Positions 38,707 through 47,774 of a stretch of 64,000 nucleotides of DNA are shown piece after piece. The stretch lies in assembly GCA_019058315.1 (NCBI GenBank), contig JAHPZH010000009.1:44505-108504 (forward strand), written 5' to 3'. The notes beneath the pieces are model-generated. The model was given only the letters and a program-made list of their open reading frames with translations. It made no database searches and was not told where the DNA came from. Position 1 is the stretch's first letter. Every line of letters starts with the position of its first letter. This stretch comes from Candidatus Helarchaeota archaeon. GTDB lineage: Archaea; Asgardarchaeota; Lokiarchaeia; Helarchaeales; RDOG01. The translations under genes were made by a program, and so were the position numbers.

Positions 38707-39582
38707 CTATTTATTTTTTCTAATTTGTAAATATTCTTTTAGTGCATCTTTCCAATGAGGCATAATATTTATTCCCAAATCTTTTAATCTTTTATTCTCT
38801 AAAACTGAATATTTAGGACGTTTAATAGCTAAAGGATCTTTTTGACTTTCTTCTTTTCGGTGAATTAAAATAGTAGAAGAGCCAATTTGTCGTATTATCT
38901 CTTCTCCGAATTCGAACCAACTACATTCCCCCTCATTTGTAACATGAAAAATTCCATATTGATTAGATTCAATAAGTGGAATTAATTGATTTGCAATATT
39001 TTTTGTTGAGGTAGGTGTAAGCCATTCCTGCCCCCCAAATTCTTGAGTTTCTTTCGTATCAATTAAGCTAATAAACATTTCTACAAAGTTTTTTCCAGGT
39101 TTTCCTATACAAGGATGAATTCCATATAATCCACTTACTCTTATTATGATATATTTATTTAAAATGGATTCAATATAATGTTCACCAGCTAATTTACTTA
39201 TTCCATAAGTATTTAGTGGTTCTGCTATATCAGTTTCTATATATGGATTGCCTTTTTGTCTTTTACCATCAAAAACATAATCTGTACTAACATGAAGCAA
39301 TATAGAATTATTTTTTAAACACCAACAAGCTAAATCTCGAGAAGCAATTGCATTCACAGCAAATGCTATTTGAGGGTTTTCTTCACATTTTTTTAAATCG
39401 TGATAAGCAGCAGTGTTAATAATAAGATCGCCTTTATATGGATCTAAGGTTTTTTTTATGGAGTTTTTATCAGTAATTTCTATATCCGGTTGAATTAATT
39501 GAATGATATCATATTTATTTTTTAATATTTGACAAATATCACTCCCTAACTGACCATTAGCCCCTATAACCACTACTCTCAT
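38707..39582 (-). CDS. rmlD: dTDP-4-dehydrorhamnose reductase family protein
   Basis: A 291-residue extended SDR with VVIGANGQLGSDICQIL at the NAD(P) site, INTAAYHDLKKCEENPQIAF, HVSTDYVFDGKRQKGNPYIE and YGISKLAGEHYI (Tyr and Lys of the active site). It reduces a 4-keto sugar nucleotide, the last step of L-rhamnose or a related 6-deoxysugar. It is the downstream gene of a minus-strand set with a RmlC-like epimerase and an SDR. Specificity for dTDP versus CDP sugars is uncertain. Confidence 0.85.
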   Translation of the reverse strand: MRVVVIGANGQLGSDICQILKNKYDIIQLIQPDIEITDKNSIKKTLDPYKGDLIINTAAYHDLKKCEENPQIAFAVNAIASRDLACWCLKNNSILLHVSTDYVFDGKRQKGNPYIETDIAEPLNTYGISKLAGEHYIESILNKYIIIRVSGLYGIHPCIGKPGKNFVEMFISLIDTKETQEFGGQEWLTPTSTKNIANQLIPLIESNQYGIFHVTNEGECSWFEFGEEIIRQIGSSTILIHRKEESQKDPLAIKRPKYSVLENKRLKDLGINIMPHWKDALKEYLQIRKNK

Positions 39583-39619
39583 ATTTCCTCATTTTTTTAA
39601 GAGTTTCGAATTTATTAAA

Positions 39620-40147
39620 TTATCTGTATTTAACTTCCCATTTATATCCCCAAGCATTTGGGGGAATTCTATGCTCATCTGGTTTATCATGATTATATAC
39701 GTTATTTGCAATAGAAATTAATATGGTATTATCTTCTAAAGACATCCAACCGTGGAAAACTCCGACAGGAACAGTCAGAGTTGAAATATGTTTATCACTC
39801 AAGGTAATTTCGTTCATTTTACCAAAGAATTCATTATTTTTTCCTTCAATTTTTTTTCGAGCATCAAATAAGGCAAATTTTGCACTACCTTTAATGATTG
39901 AAAACCAATCAATTAATTCTTTATGACCATGAAATGCTCTTACAGTATTTTTAGAATGATTCATTACAACATAGACTTCTTCAATTTTATCAGTTGCAAA
40001 ATGATCATCCGCCCGAATTAGAGAAATTAAAACACCTCTATCATCTATATTGATTCGATTTTTTTCAACAATCACGCCGGGTAATCGTTCAGATATAATT
40101 TCTGATTTTTCATTTAAAATTCTGTTATCTAAAATTATTTCAGTCAT
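39620..40147 (-). CDS. rmlC: dTDP-4-dehydrorhamnose 3,5-epimerase-like cupin
   Basis: A 175-residue cupin with INIDDRGVLISLIRADDHF, TVRAFHGHKELIDWFSIIKG (the His of the RmlC dyad in FHGH), ALFDARK and TVPVGVFHGWMSLEDNTI. It epimerises C3/C5 of a 4-keto-6-deoxysugar nucleotide, or a related reaction, since the family has diverged members. It lies 37 bases upstream of the reductase gene. Confidence 0.78.
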   Translation of the reverse strand: MTEIILDNRILNEKSEIISERLPGVIVEKNRINIDDRGVLISLIRADDHFATDKIEEVYVVMNHSKNTVRAFHGHKELIDWFSIIKGSAKFALFDARKKIEGKNNEFFGKMNEITLSDKHISTLTVPVGVFHGWMSLEDNTILISIANNVYNHDKPDEHRIPPNAWGYKWEVKYR

Positions 40148-40168
40148 TTAATCCACCAAATATATTGA

Positions 40169-41197
40169 TTAATTAATCCATTCTAAATTCTCATTTATTT
40201 TATTCTCATTCATTAATTTTTTTATTTGCTTTAATGTGATATAAGGAGCTATTTCAAATTCACTTAATTTTTTTTGCTCTAGACTTTGATAAACTTCTTT
40301 TGCACCATCTTTCACTTTATATTTGGGTTGAAATTTCAAGATATCATTAATTTTCGTAAAATCTACTCGATATGATCTTGCATCTTTAGGGTTTAAATTC
40401 AAGCATTTTACTTCAGAATCCTTTTTTACAGACGCAATAATATCAGCAATCTCTTTAACTCTATAATTTTCAGAATTCATTCCAACATTAAAAATTTGAT
40501 GGTGTATCTCATCTATTGGTGCAATTAGACATTTGTAAAATGCAGTACAGACATCTAAAACATGTATATTTGGTCTCCAAGGCATACCATTGCTTTTCAT
40601 CTCAATATATCCTTTCGTATATAAATGGCCAGTCATATTATTTACAACAAGGTCATATCTCATCCTTGGTGAAACTCCATATACTGTTGCGTTTCTTAAA
40701 ATTACAGGACAAAATGATTTGTCTGCTAATTTGGAAAGATCTTTTTCAGTCATTACTTTGGATTTGGCATAAGCTGTAATCGGACCTAATTCCGATTTTT
40801 CACTTAAAAAATCACCACCTTGGTAAGAACCATAAACACTACAGGATGAAGAAAAAATAAATCTCTCAATCCCTACATCCTTTGCTAATTTAGCCAATTT
40901 TATTGATGCTTTATGATTCACATCATAAGTTATTTGTGGATTTAATTCTCCCAAGGGGTCGTTGGAAATGGCTGCTAAATGAACAATTCCATTAATTCCT
41001 TTAATATCATCTATTTCAACAGTTCTTATATCTTTAATCATTTGTTTACTAACTTTAGTACGAGGAACGTAAGCATAATCCTTAAAGAAACCATTATCTA
41101 ATCCTATTACCTCGAAATCTTTTTTAATCAAATAGTTTGTTAAAACGGAACCAATATAACCGAGATTACCAGTAACTAACACTTTAATTTCTATCAC
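40169..41197 (-). CDS. NAD-dependent sugar-nucleotide epimerase/dehydratase (extended SDR)
   Basis: A 342-residue protein with KVLVTGNLGYIGSVLTNYLI (the GxxGxxG NAD site), VHLAAISNDPLGELNP, FIFSSSCSVYGSYQGG and YAKSKVMTEK (catalytic Tyr and Lys). The later segment RPNIHVLDVCTAFYKCL is the usual sugar-binding part. It acts on a sugar nucleotide; whether as an epimerase, dehydratase or reductase cannot be told. It is first in the minus-strand set and may feed the RmlC-like and RmlD-like enzymes. Confidence 0.85.
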   Translation of the reverse strand: MIEIKVLVTGNLGYIGSVLTNYLIKKDFEVIGLDNGFFKDYAYVPRTKVSKQMIKDIRTVEIDDIKGINGIVHLAAISNDPLGELNPQITYDVNHKASIKLAKLAKDVGIERFIFSSSCSVYGSYQGGDFLSEKSELGPITAYAKSKVMTEKDLSKLADKSFCPVILRNATVYGVSPRMRYDLVVNNMTGHLYTKGYIEMKSNGMPWRPNIHVLDVCTAFYKCLIAPIDEIHHQIFNVGMNSENYRVKEIADIIASVKKDSEVKCLNLNPKDARSYRVDFTKINDILKFQPKYKVKDGAKEVYQSLEQKKLSEFEIAPYITLKQIKKLMNENKINENLEWIN

Positions 41198-41343
41198 ACA
41201 GCTTCGAAGTCTTCAATTCTTGGAATCTAATAGAAAATTTTTAAACTCCATTATTTATGATTTTCAATAAATGTTTGTGTTTTAAGTATTTGTTTTTTAA
41301 ATGAAAAGCAATTCGAAAAAAAAATAAAAAAGAAATTAATTTA

Positions 41344-42642
41344 TTAACGTTCCGATTGGATTGTTTCCAAAGTTTTATGTTTTGTTTCGTAGGGTTTTAT
41401 CAAAATAGCAACTAGAAAAGTAAGCATAATTAGCCCGCCTGCTATCCAGAATATTTCCATTGTTGGAAACATAGCAATTAAAACCGACGATAGTAATGGA
41501 CCCACCACATATCCAATACGGCTGAAAGTGTTCACGATACCAATACAGGTTCCCCGATATTCTGTTGGAAAAATTTCTGAGGAATATATCATAATCCAAC
41601 CTAACAAGAGTGCCAAGAAAAGAGCAACAAGCCATAGAAAAACGGGTAAGCCTGTGAATCCTAATACAATAAATGAAATTACTGATCCTATGGTCCCAAT
41701 GGTTAGAGTTTTATTTCTGCCAAGTTTCTCCATTAAAACACCAGCAAGTATTGCCCCTATTATGGTATTTAAACCAACGATTAGATAAATTCTACTCCAA
41801 GTTTCTACTGAGACTCCTTTAACTATCATATAGTAAGATCCTCCTCCAATCAATGCAAATTTTAGACCAATGTTCCATATACAATAGACTATTGAAAAAA
41901 CGATTATATACATAGTATCAGTTCCAGTCATTTTTTCTACACATGCTTTAAATGTTAAAAATTCTCCACCACGTTTTTCATGTTCCATCTTCCATCTTTC
42001 AGTTTCTTTCATGAAATATGAGAGTATTAAGGCTCCAATCATGAAGAAAAACATAATTCCATAAAGCCATCGCCATCCCAATGTTCTTGCAATAACTGGA
42101 CCTAAAAATGAATATAAAGGAATTAACCCTATGAAAAAAGTAATGGTACCGTAAAGTGCTCGTCTTTTGGGTGGGGCTTCCTCTGTAATTGGAACTTCCC
42201 ATAGATTTGATAATGTTGCCATTATAATTATTCCATATAAAAGCATGAACCAGTGGAATGCGAGATTTGAAGTTAATGAATCAAGAATTTGGGTGGGGGG
42301 CGTTAGACCTACTATGAGAGCTGGAATTCCCATGAATAAGAGTAAAATAATTATGCCTTTCTTTCTTCCAATTGCATCAGAACTCCAATTTATTAGAAAC
42401 ACTGCAAATGTAATTATACTGTATATACCTTGCCAAAAAGTAAATTGACTAATAGTAGATTGTCCAAGTTTTGTTAATATAGTTTGAATTTGAATGGGTG
42501 TTAACCAGAATTCTTCTACAATATATGGTATAGCCGTACTTTCTATTAGATTTAAATATTGGTCTATCAACGCTACTAGACCCATGAAAACGATAAGGAA
42601 AGTCATATATCCATTAGACCTTCCCGTAGTAATTTCTGACAT
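41344..42642 (-). CDS. MFS transporter, sugar-porter-like
   Basis: A 432-residue protein with 12 hydrophobic helices. The loop between helices 2 and 3 has SSDAIGRKKG and the equivalent later loop has MEKLGRNKTL, the two MFS A-motif-like sequences. PTEYRGTCIGIVNTFSRIGY matches the sugar/metabolite porter helix 10-11 region. It imports or exports a small solute, possibly a sugar or organic acid. It stands alone, with 146 bases to the SDR and 246 to the GT2 gene. Confidence 0.82.
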   Translation of the reverse strand: MSEITTGRSNGYMTFLIVFMGLVALIDQYLNLIESTAIPYIVEEFWLTPIQIQTILTKLGQSTISQFTFWQGIYSIITFAVFLINWSSDAIGRKKGIIILLLFMGIPALIVGLTPPTQILDSLTSNLAFHWFMLLYGIIIMATLSNLWEVPITEEAPPKRRALYGTITFFIGLIPLYSFLGPVIARTLGWRWLYGIMFFFMIGALILSYFMKETERWKMEHEKRGGEFLTFKACVEKMTGTDTMYIIVFSIVYCIWNIGLKFALIGGGSYYMIVKGVSVETWSRIYLIVGLNTIIGAILAGVLMEKLGRNKTLTIGTIGSVISFIVLGFTGLPVFLWLVALFLALLLGWIMIYSSEIFPTEYRGTCIGIVNTFSRIGYVVGPLLSSVLIAMFPTMEIFWIAGGLIMLTFLVAILIKPYETKHKTLETIQSER

Positions 42643-42888
42643 AATTTTTTAATTTAATAAGTTTCTTTAAATATTTTTTTGAAAAAAAATTGAAAATTTA
42701 GGTTAAAGAATTGAATAATACTAAAAATATGAAAAAAATTAATAATTTTTTAGAGAATTTTCGCTTTTTTTTTTCATCTCCACACCCCATTTATTTATAT
42801 CTCAAGCCAAATTGAGTGTTATTAGTTTGTAAATATATTTAGGATTTAATAGTAAAGGTTTGATTAAAAGAAAAAATTAATAGCATTT

Positions 42889-43974
42889 TTGAAAGACCAT
42901 ATATATATGGTTAAAATGCCATTTTTGCTCTCTGTAATTTTGGTAACTTGGAATGATACAGAGGATTTAATAAATTGTTTAAAAAATTTGGAAAAACAGA
43001 CCTTTAATAATTTTGAGGTAATAATAGTCGAAAATGGTTCAAGAGAAGAGAATTTACAATTACTTAAGAATTTTTTACGCAATTTTCAACCTAAAAATGA
43101 TTATAAACTAAGAATTTTTTATACGGGGGTAGATGATGGATACACTGGAGGAAATAATTATGGGGTAAAAAAGGCAAGAGGTGAATATATATTAATTATA
43201 AATCCTGATACAATGGTTAAACCTAATGATATTGAATTACTGATTAATAAATTAAAATCCCTTGAAAAGGAATTAAAAACTGATAAAATATTATTGAATC
43301 CTAGGTTGTGCACCGCAGATGGAAAGCATGAATTTTCAAGAGGGCTGGTAAATTTTCTAGGTTTTGGTCTTATTGATACCTGTAAAACTGAGGCGTGTGT
43401 GGAATCTGATTTTGTATCTGGTGGTTGTTTTATAATGAAGAGAAAACATTTTAAGGAATTAAAGGGATTTGATGCGTCCTATTTTATGTATCAAGATGAC
43501 TTAGAATTTGCACTACGTGCCAGATTAGAAGGTTTTCATATTCTCGTAGAAAATAAAATCTATGTATTACATAATAAAACTCTTAAAGATTATCAGTTAA
43601 CCCCGTTTAAATATTATTATATTGAAAGAAATAGAATTAGAACCGTATTAAGGTATACACATTCTAAGAAATTACACTTTTTTATTTTATTATTATTTGA
43701 ACCAATTTTACTTGCTCATGCACTTGTTTCTGGTTTTTTGAAATGCAGATTTAAGATCTATAAATACTTAATTCAAAATTTTTCTAATTTAATAAAACCT
43801 AAGAGAAAATTTTCTTTAAAACGGAAAATAAAATTCTTAAGATATGAAATGGATGGAGTAGCTGACTTTTTTGGAAATAAAAGGAATAGTGGTATGGTCA
43901 AACTGCTAAATATCTATTCGAAACTTCTCTATTATATCTATTTAAAAAGACTTAAAAAATTTAAAGCAATTTGA
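42889..43974 (+). CDS. GT2 glycosyltransferase, rhamnosyltransferase-like
   Basis: A 361-residue GT-A enzyme: LSVILVTWNDTEDLINCL, FEVIIVENGSREE, YILIINPDTMVKPND (acidic metal site), FVSGGCFIMKRKHFKELKGF and MYQDDLEFALRARLEGFHI, the pattern of rhamnosyltransferase-type GT2. The last 120 residues are basic with hydrophobic patches and could bind the membrane. TTG at 42889 and ATG at 42907 are possible starts. It may use the deoxysugar made by the neighbouring RmlC/RmlD-like enzymes. Confidence 0.83.
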   Translation: MKDHIYMVKMPFLLSVILVTWNDTEDLINCLKNLEKQTFNNFEVIIVENGSREENLQLLKNFLRNFQPKNDYKLRIFYTGVDDGYTGGNNYGVKKARGEYILIINPDTMVKPNDIELLINKLKSLEKELKTDKILLNPRLCTADGKHEFSRGLVNFLGFGLIDTCKTEACVESDFVSGGCFIMKRKHFKELKGFDASYFMYQDDLEFALRARLEGFHILVENKIYVLHNKTLKDYQLTPFKYYYIERNRIRTVLRYTHSKKLHFFILLLFEPILLAHALVSGFLKCRFKIYKYLIQNFSNLIKPKRKFSLKRKIKFLRYEMDGVADFFGNKRNSGMVKLLNIYSKLLYYIYLKRLKKFKAI

Positions 43975-44329
43975 TGTATTAGAAAGCATAATTCTTTTTT
44001 ATTTTTCTAGTTTGAATAATTGCGGTTAAAAAGTATATGGATTATATTAAGAAAAAAATAAAAGAGGAAAGTTTCATTTTTTGTTTTGTAATAATGATTT
44101 CAAAAAGTTAAAAAATAATTGTTCCTCTTCTAATTTAAAAAATAAGAAAAAGCATATGGACAATTAATTCATATATCAAAATAATTGTATAAAATAATTA
44201 AAAATTAGAATCATGTTAACTTATTAACACCACAGAGGAATAAAATCTTATTAAAGATTAATATTTAAAAATTTTTAATAGGGTACTTACTCTTAAATTT
44301 AAAGATTAGAGAATATTGGCGAGATTTAG
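43975..44329. other. AT-rich gap before the resumed ribosomal cluster
   Basis: There is no gene I can support in these 355 bases. The right part should carry the promoter for the S14-S8-L6 run, because the upstream gene belongs to an unrelated pathway. Confidence 0.5.
44259..44271 (+). promoter_or_regulatory. Putative TATA box of the S14-S8-L6 run
   Basis: A TATA-like stretch (TAATATTTAAAAA) lies about 60-70 bases before the S14 ATG, a sensible distance for an archaeal promoter with a short leader. The support is position and AT-match only. Confidence 0.35.
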
Positions 44330-44476
44330 ATGTCACGACAAAAAACGGGCAAAGGTAGCAGAAAATGCCGCCGGTGTGGAACACATCGAGCAGTAATTAG
44401 ATCATACGGATTATTTGTCTGCCGCCGGTGTTTCCGGGAAATAGCTACAAAATTAGGTTTTAAAAAATACTCTTAA
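44330..44476 (+). CDS. rps14: Ribosomal protein S14 (uS14), zinc-binding
   Basis: A 48-residue protein, short enough to be missed by length-filtered gene calling. It has KCRRCGTHRAVIRSYGLFVC with a second C-x2-C (CRRC), giving the four Cys zinc ligands of the C+ form of S14, and ends with the conserved REIATKLGFKKYS. It binds 16S rRNA in the small subunit head. ATG is the start. It resumes the archaeal spc order 6.5 kb after L5. Confidence 0.95.
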   Translation: MSRQKTGKGSRKCRRCGTHRAVIRSYGLFVCRRCFREIATKLGFKKYS

Positions 44477-44492
44477 AGAATGGTGAAGTAAA

Positions 44493-44885
44493 ATGGTCCT
44501 ATTAGACCCCCTTGCAAATGCATTATCGAATATAATGAATAATGAAGTTATAGGAAACGAAAATGTTATTGTTCAACCTGCTTCTAAAATTATTGCCGAA
44601 TCACTTCGAATAATGCAAAAGGGTGGGTATGTGGGTGAATTCGAGTTTATAGATGATGGACGAGCGGGTAAATTTCTTATTCAGTTATTAGGCCGAATAA
44701 ATAAAGTAGGTGTTATTAAACCTAGGTTCGCTGTAAAGCATGATGAATTTGAAAAATGGGAAAAAAGATTCCTCCCAGCAAAAAATTTCGGATTATTAAT
44801 TATTACAACATCCCAAGGTATTATGTCGCATCCCGAAGCTAAAGCAGCTGGTATTGGTGGTCGATTAATAGCTTATGTTTATTGA
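44493..44885 (+). CDS. rps8: Ribosomal protein S8 (uS8)
   Basis: A 130-residue protein with LLDPLANALSNIMNNEVIGN at the start, IIAESLRIMQKGGYVGEFEF, GRINKVGVIKPRF and the end TTSQGIMSHPEAKAAGIGGR, the archaeal form. It binds helix 21 of 16S rRNA. It lies 16 bases after S14. Confidence 0.95.
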   Translation: MVLLDPLANALSNIMNNEVIGNENVIVQPASKIIAESLRIMQKGGYVGEFEFIDDGRAGKFLIQLLGRINKVGVIKPRFAVKHDEFEKWEKRFLPAKNFGLLIITTSQGIMSHPEAKAAGIGGRLIAYVY

Positions 44886-44894
44886 TGTGATTAT

Positions 44895-45473
44895 ATGGTC
44901 AGTGAAACAATCATTACAAAAGAAATCGAGATTCCACAAGGAGTCCAATTAACCCTTGATAATAAGATTGTTAAAGTTTCTGGACCTAAAGGTGAGTTAA
45001 ATAGAGATTTTTCTCATGCAAGAGCGTTAAAACTTAGTAAAGATAATAATAAAGTCAATTTAAGTGTTAAAAATCCAAGGAAGAAAACAAAATCACTCAT
45101 ATTTACTATAAAATCTCACATTGAAAATATGATCAAAGGAGTGACCACTGGACCATATATGGTGAAGATGAAAGTTGTTTATGCGCATTTCCCTATCTCG
45201 GTTAAAGTTAAAGAAGACAAAGTATTGATAGAAAATTTTTTAGGAGAAAGAAGTCCTCGTATTGCAAAAATATATGGTGAAAATACCACAGTTGAAGTTG
45301 AAAAAGACGATGTAATAGTAAAAAGCAATGATATTGAAGCAGTTGGACAAACAGCAGCAAATATTCAAAAAGTAACGAAAATTAAAGATAAAGATCCAAG
45401 AACATTTCAAGATGGTATATTCAAATATCAAAAATTTTTAGGAGATAAACTTATCTGGAAATTGAAATTTTAA
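44895..45473 (+). CDS. rpl6: Ribosomal protein L6 (uL6)
   Basis: A 192-residue protein with two L6 domains: EIPQGVQLTLDNKIVKVSGP with KGELNRDF in the first, and VYAHFPISVKVKEDKVLIEN with FLGERSPRIAKIYG in the second. It sits near the factor-binding site of the large subunit. The start is ATG, 9 bases after S8. Confidence 0.94.
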   Translation: MVSETIITKEIEIPQGVQLTLDNKIVKVSGPKGELNRDFSHARALKLSKDNNKVNLSVKNPRKKTKSLIFTIKSHIENMIKGVTTGPYMVKMKVVYAHFPISVKVKEDKVLIENFLGERSPRIAKIYGENTTVEVEKDDVIVKSNDIEAVGQTAANIQKVTKIKDKDPRTFQDGIFKYQKFLGDKLIWKLKF

Positions 45474-45500
45474 TTAGGAATTAAATAGAAGGATTTATTG

Positions 45501-46007
45501 ATGGCAGAACAAAAGAAACTTCTAAAATTACGAGAAAAAAAGAATAAAAAACAACCCAAATTTCTAAGGGACGAAAGTTGGAGATATAAAAGAGTTAAAA
45601 CACCTTGGCGTCGACCAAGAGGGATTGATAGTCGTTTAAGGAGAAAAGAAAAAGGTATAATTAAAAATGTTAATGTTGGTTATAGAGTTCCAAAAAAAAT
45701 TCGAGGATTGCATCCAACTGGGTTAAAAGAAGTTTTAGTTCATAATATTAAAGATTTACAGACATTAGATCCAAGAGTAAATATTGCAACTATAGCAAGT
45801 TCTATAGGGAAATTAAAACGAACCTTAATACTTCTAGAAGCAGAAGAATTAGACATTTTAGTTTCAAATCCAGGTAAATTAAAACCAACTGAAGAAAAAA
45901 TTCCATTACCAGAAATAAGTGAAGAAGAGGAAGAAATAGAAGAAGATATGGAAGAAGAAATTTCAGATCAAGAAATTGAGAATGAAGAAAATATTGATGA
46001 AGAATAA
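45501..46007 (+). CDS. rpl32e: Ribosomal protein L32e (eL32) with long acidic tail
   Basis: A 168-residue protein from ATG 45501 (a TTG lies directly before it). The core has KFLRDESWRYKRVKTPWRRP, GIDSRLRRKEKG, GYRVPKKIRGLHPTGLKEVL and ASSIGKLKRTLILLEAEEL, the eL32 family. After the core, about 38 residues are very rich in Glu and Asp with almost no basic residues, which is unusual for a ribosomal protein and is not part of the family core. It lies 27 bases after L6. Confidence 0.93.
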   Translation: MAEQKKLLKLREKKNKKQPKFLRDESWRYKRVKTPWRRPRGIDSRLRRKEKGIIKNVNVGYRVPKKIRGLHPTGLKEVLVHNIKDLQTLDPRVNIATIASSIGKLKRTLILLEAEELDILVSNPGKLKPTEEKIPLPEISEEEEEIEEDMEEEISDQEIENEENIDEE

Positions 46008-46049
46008 AAATTTTGATTAATAAATTAAAAAACTGAAAGGTGTTAAAAA

Positions 46050-46499
46050 TTGAATTTATCTGTTCAAAGGGCGTTGGCAGCAAGAATTCTAAAAGTAGGT
46101 AAAGAAAGAATATGGATTGATCCAGAAAGAGAGGATGATGTTTCTATAGCAATTACAAGAGATGATATTAGAAATCTTATCCATGAAAAAGTTATTAAGG
46201 TAAAGTATGACCAAGGAATTAGCCGGGTTAGGGCAAAACAAATAAAAGAAAAGAAAAAATTTGGTAAAAGAAAAGGTGCAGGTAGTAGAAAAGGTAAAAA
46301 ATATGCAATTGTTTCTAAAAAACGTAAATGGATTTTAAAAATTCGTCCACAAAGAAAATATTTACGACGTTTAAGGGCTAAGCGTATTATTACATCTACA
46401 AATTATCGGAAATTATATCGCTGGGCAACTGCTGGAATATTTCGGTCAGTTTCACATCTGGAACACTTCATTAATGAGAAGAAGATGAAAAGGAGATAG
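46050..46499 (+). CDS. rpl19e: Ribosomal protein L19e (eL19)
   Basis: A 149-residue protein with LSVQRALAARILKVGKERIW, IRNLIHEKVIKV, a basic GAGSRKGKKY segment and a helical end, matching archaeal eL19. It forms part of an intersubunit bridge. The start is TTG, 42 bases after L32e. Confidence 0.94.
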   Translation: MNLSVQRALAARILKVGKERIWIDPEREDDVSIAITRDDIRNLIHEKVIKVKYDQGISRVRAKQIKEKKKFGKRKGAGSRKGKKYAIVSKKRKWILKIRPQRKYLRRLRAKRIITSTNYRKLYRWATAGIFRSVSHLEHFINEKKMKRR

Positions 46500-46503
46500 A
46501 AAT

Positions 46504-47097
46504 ATGGCAAATGGACCGAGATATAATGTCAAATTTAGAAGACGAAGAGAAGGAAAAACTGATTATTATTATCGTAAAAGATTATTAATGGCAGAAATTC
46601 CTAGGTTAGTAGTTCGAAAAAGTTTAAGGCATATTTCTTTACAATTAATAGAAGCGCAATTAGAGGGCGATAAAGTTCTAATTTCGGCTCATTCGAAGGA
46701 ATTATTAAAAAATTTTGGGTGGAAATTTAGTGGTGGTTCAATTCCAGCAGCTTATTTAACTGGATTATTAGCTGGTTATAAAATTATTAAAAGTGGTATA
46801 GATAATTCCATTTTAGATATAGGAATTTATCGGCCGATTAAAAAAACAAGACTATTTGCAGCATTGAAAGGTGCATTAGATGCAGGTCTTGAAATACCAC
46901 ATTCTGAAGATATTTTGCCTGATGAAGAACATATTACTGGATCTCACATTTTAAAATATGCTAAATTGCTTGAATCGAAAAGTCCTGACATTTATCAGAA
47001 ACAATTTTCTAAATATTTAAAATTAGGTTTAGATCCTAAAAAAATAGTAGAAATTTTTAACTCAACTAAAGAAAAAATCATAAAAAAATATTCTTAA
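46504..47097 (+). CDS. rpl18: Ribosomal protein L18 (uL18)
   Basis: A 197-residue protein with NGPRYNVKFRRRREGKTDYY at the start, IPRLVVRKSLRHISLQLIEA and FAALKGALDAGLEIPHSEDI, the archaeal/eukaryotic uL18 (L5e) form. It binds 5S rRNA together with L5. ATG follows L19e by 4 bases. Confidence 0.94.
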   Translation: MANGPRYNVKFRRRREGKTDYYYRKRLLMAEIPRLVVRKSLRHISLQLIEAQLEGDKVLISAHSKELLKNFGWKFSGGSIPAAYLTGLLAGYKIIKSGIDNSILDIGIYRPIKKTRLFAALKGALDAGLEIPHSEDILPDEEHITGSHILKYAKLLESKSPDIYQKQFSKYLKLGLDPKKIVEIFNSTKEKIIKKYS

Positions 47098-47127
47098 TAT
47101 TAAAAAATGTAAATTTAAGTGTAAATT

Positions 47128-47754
47128 ATGGCTCAAGAAGAAATTAGTTTAGATAGTTGGAAACCTCAGACAAAATTAGGTCGTTTAGTTAAAGAAGGAT
47201 ATATTACTTCAATTGATGAAATTTTTCAAAATGTTTATACTATAAAAGAACCTGAAATTGTTGATTTTTTATTACCAAATCTTCAAGAAGAAGTTATTGA
47301 CATTAATCTTGTCCAAAAGCAAACAGATGCTGGGGAACGATCACAATTTAAAACTACAATTATTATTGGCGCACCGGGTTATATAGGTATAGGAGAAGGT
47401 AAGAACCAAGAAATAGGTCCTGCTATACGAGCAACAATTTCTCATGCGAAATTAAATTTAATTCCTGTCAGAAGAGGTTGCGGTAGCTGGGAATGCTCTT
47501 GTGAGGAGCCACACTCTGTCCCATTTAATGTTGAGGGAAAATCAGGAAGTGTTCGTATTGAACTAATTCCTGCTCCACAAGGTGTCGGCTTGGTGGCTGC
47601 AAAAACTCCTACTACAGTACTAACTTTAGCAGGAATTAAAGATATCTGGACAAGGACTAAAGGACATACAAAAGCAACCCTTAATTTCGCCAAAGCTACA
47701 TATAATGCTTTAAAAAATACATATAAAACAATGTATCCAAAGGATGATTGGTGA
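47128..47754 (+). CDS. rps5: Ribosomal protein S5 (uS5)
   Basis: A 208-residue protein with WKPQTKLGRLVKEGYITSID at the start, a double-stranded-RNA-binding part (QFKTTIIIGAPGYIGIGEGK) and the typical archaeal segment RGCGSWECSCEEPHSVPFNV, then LIPAPQGVGLVAAKT. It works at the decoding centre. It ends 20 bases before the L30 start. Confidence 0.95.
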   Translation: MAQEEISLDSWKPQTKLGRLVKEGYITSIDEIFQNVYTIKEPEIVDFLLPNLQEEVIDINLVQKQTDAGERSQFKTTIIIGAPGYIGIGEGKNQEIGPAIRATISHAKLNLIPVRRGCGSWECSCEEPHSVPFNVEGKSGSVRIELIPAPQGVGLVAAKTPTTVLTLAGIKDIWTRTKGHTKATLNFAKATYNALKNTYKTMYPKDDW

Positions 47755-47774
47755 GTTTTCAAGGAAGTAAAGTA

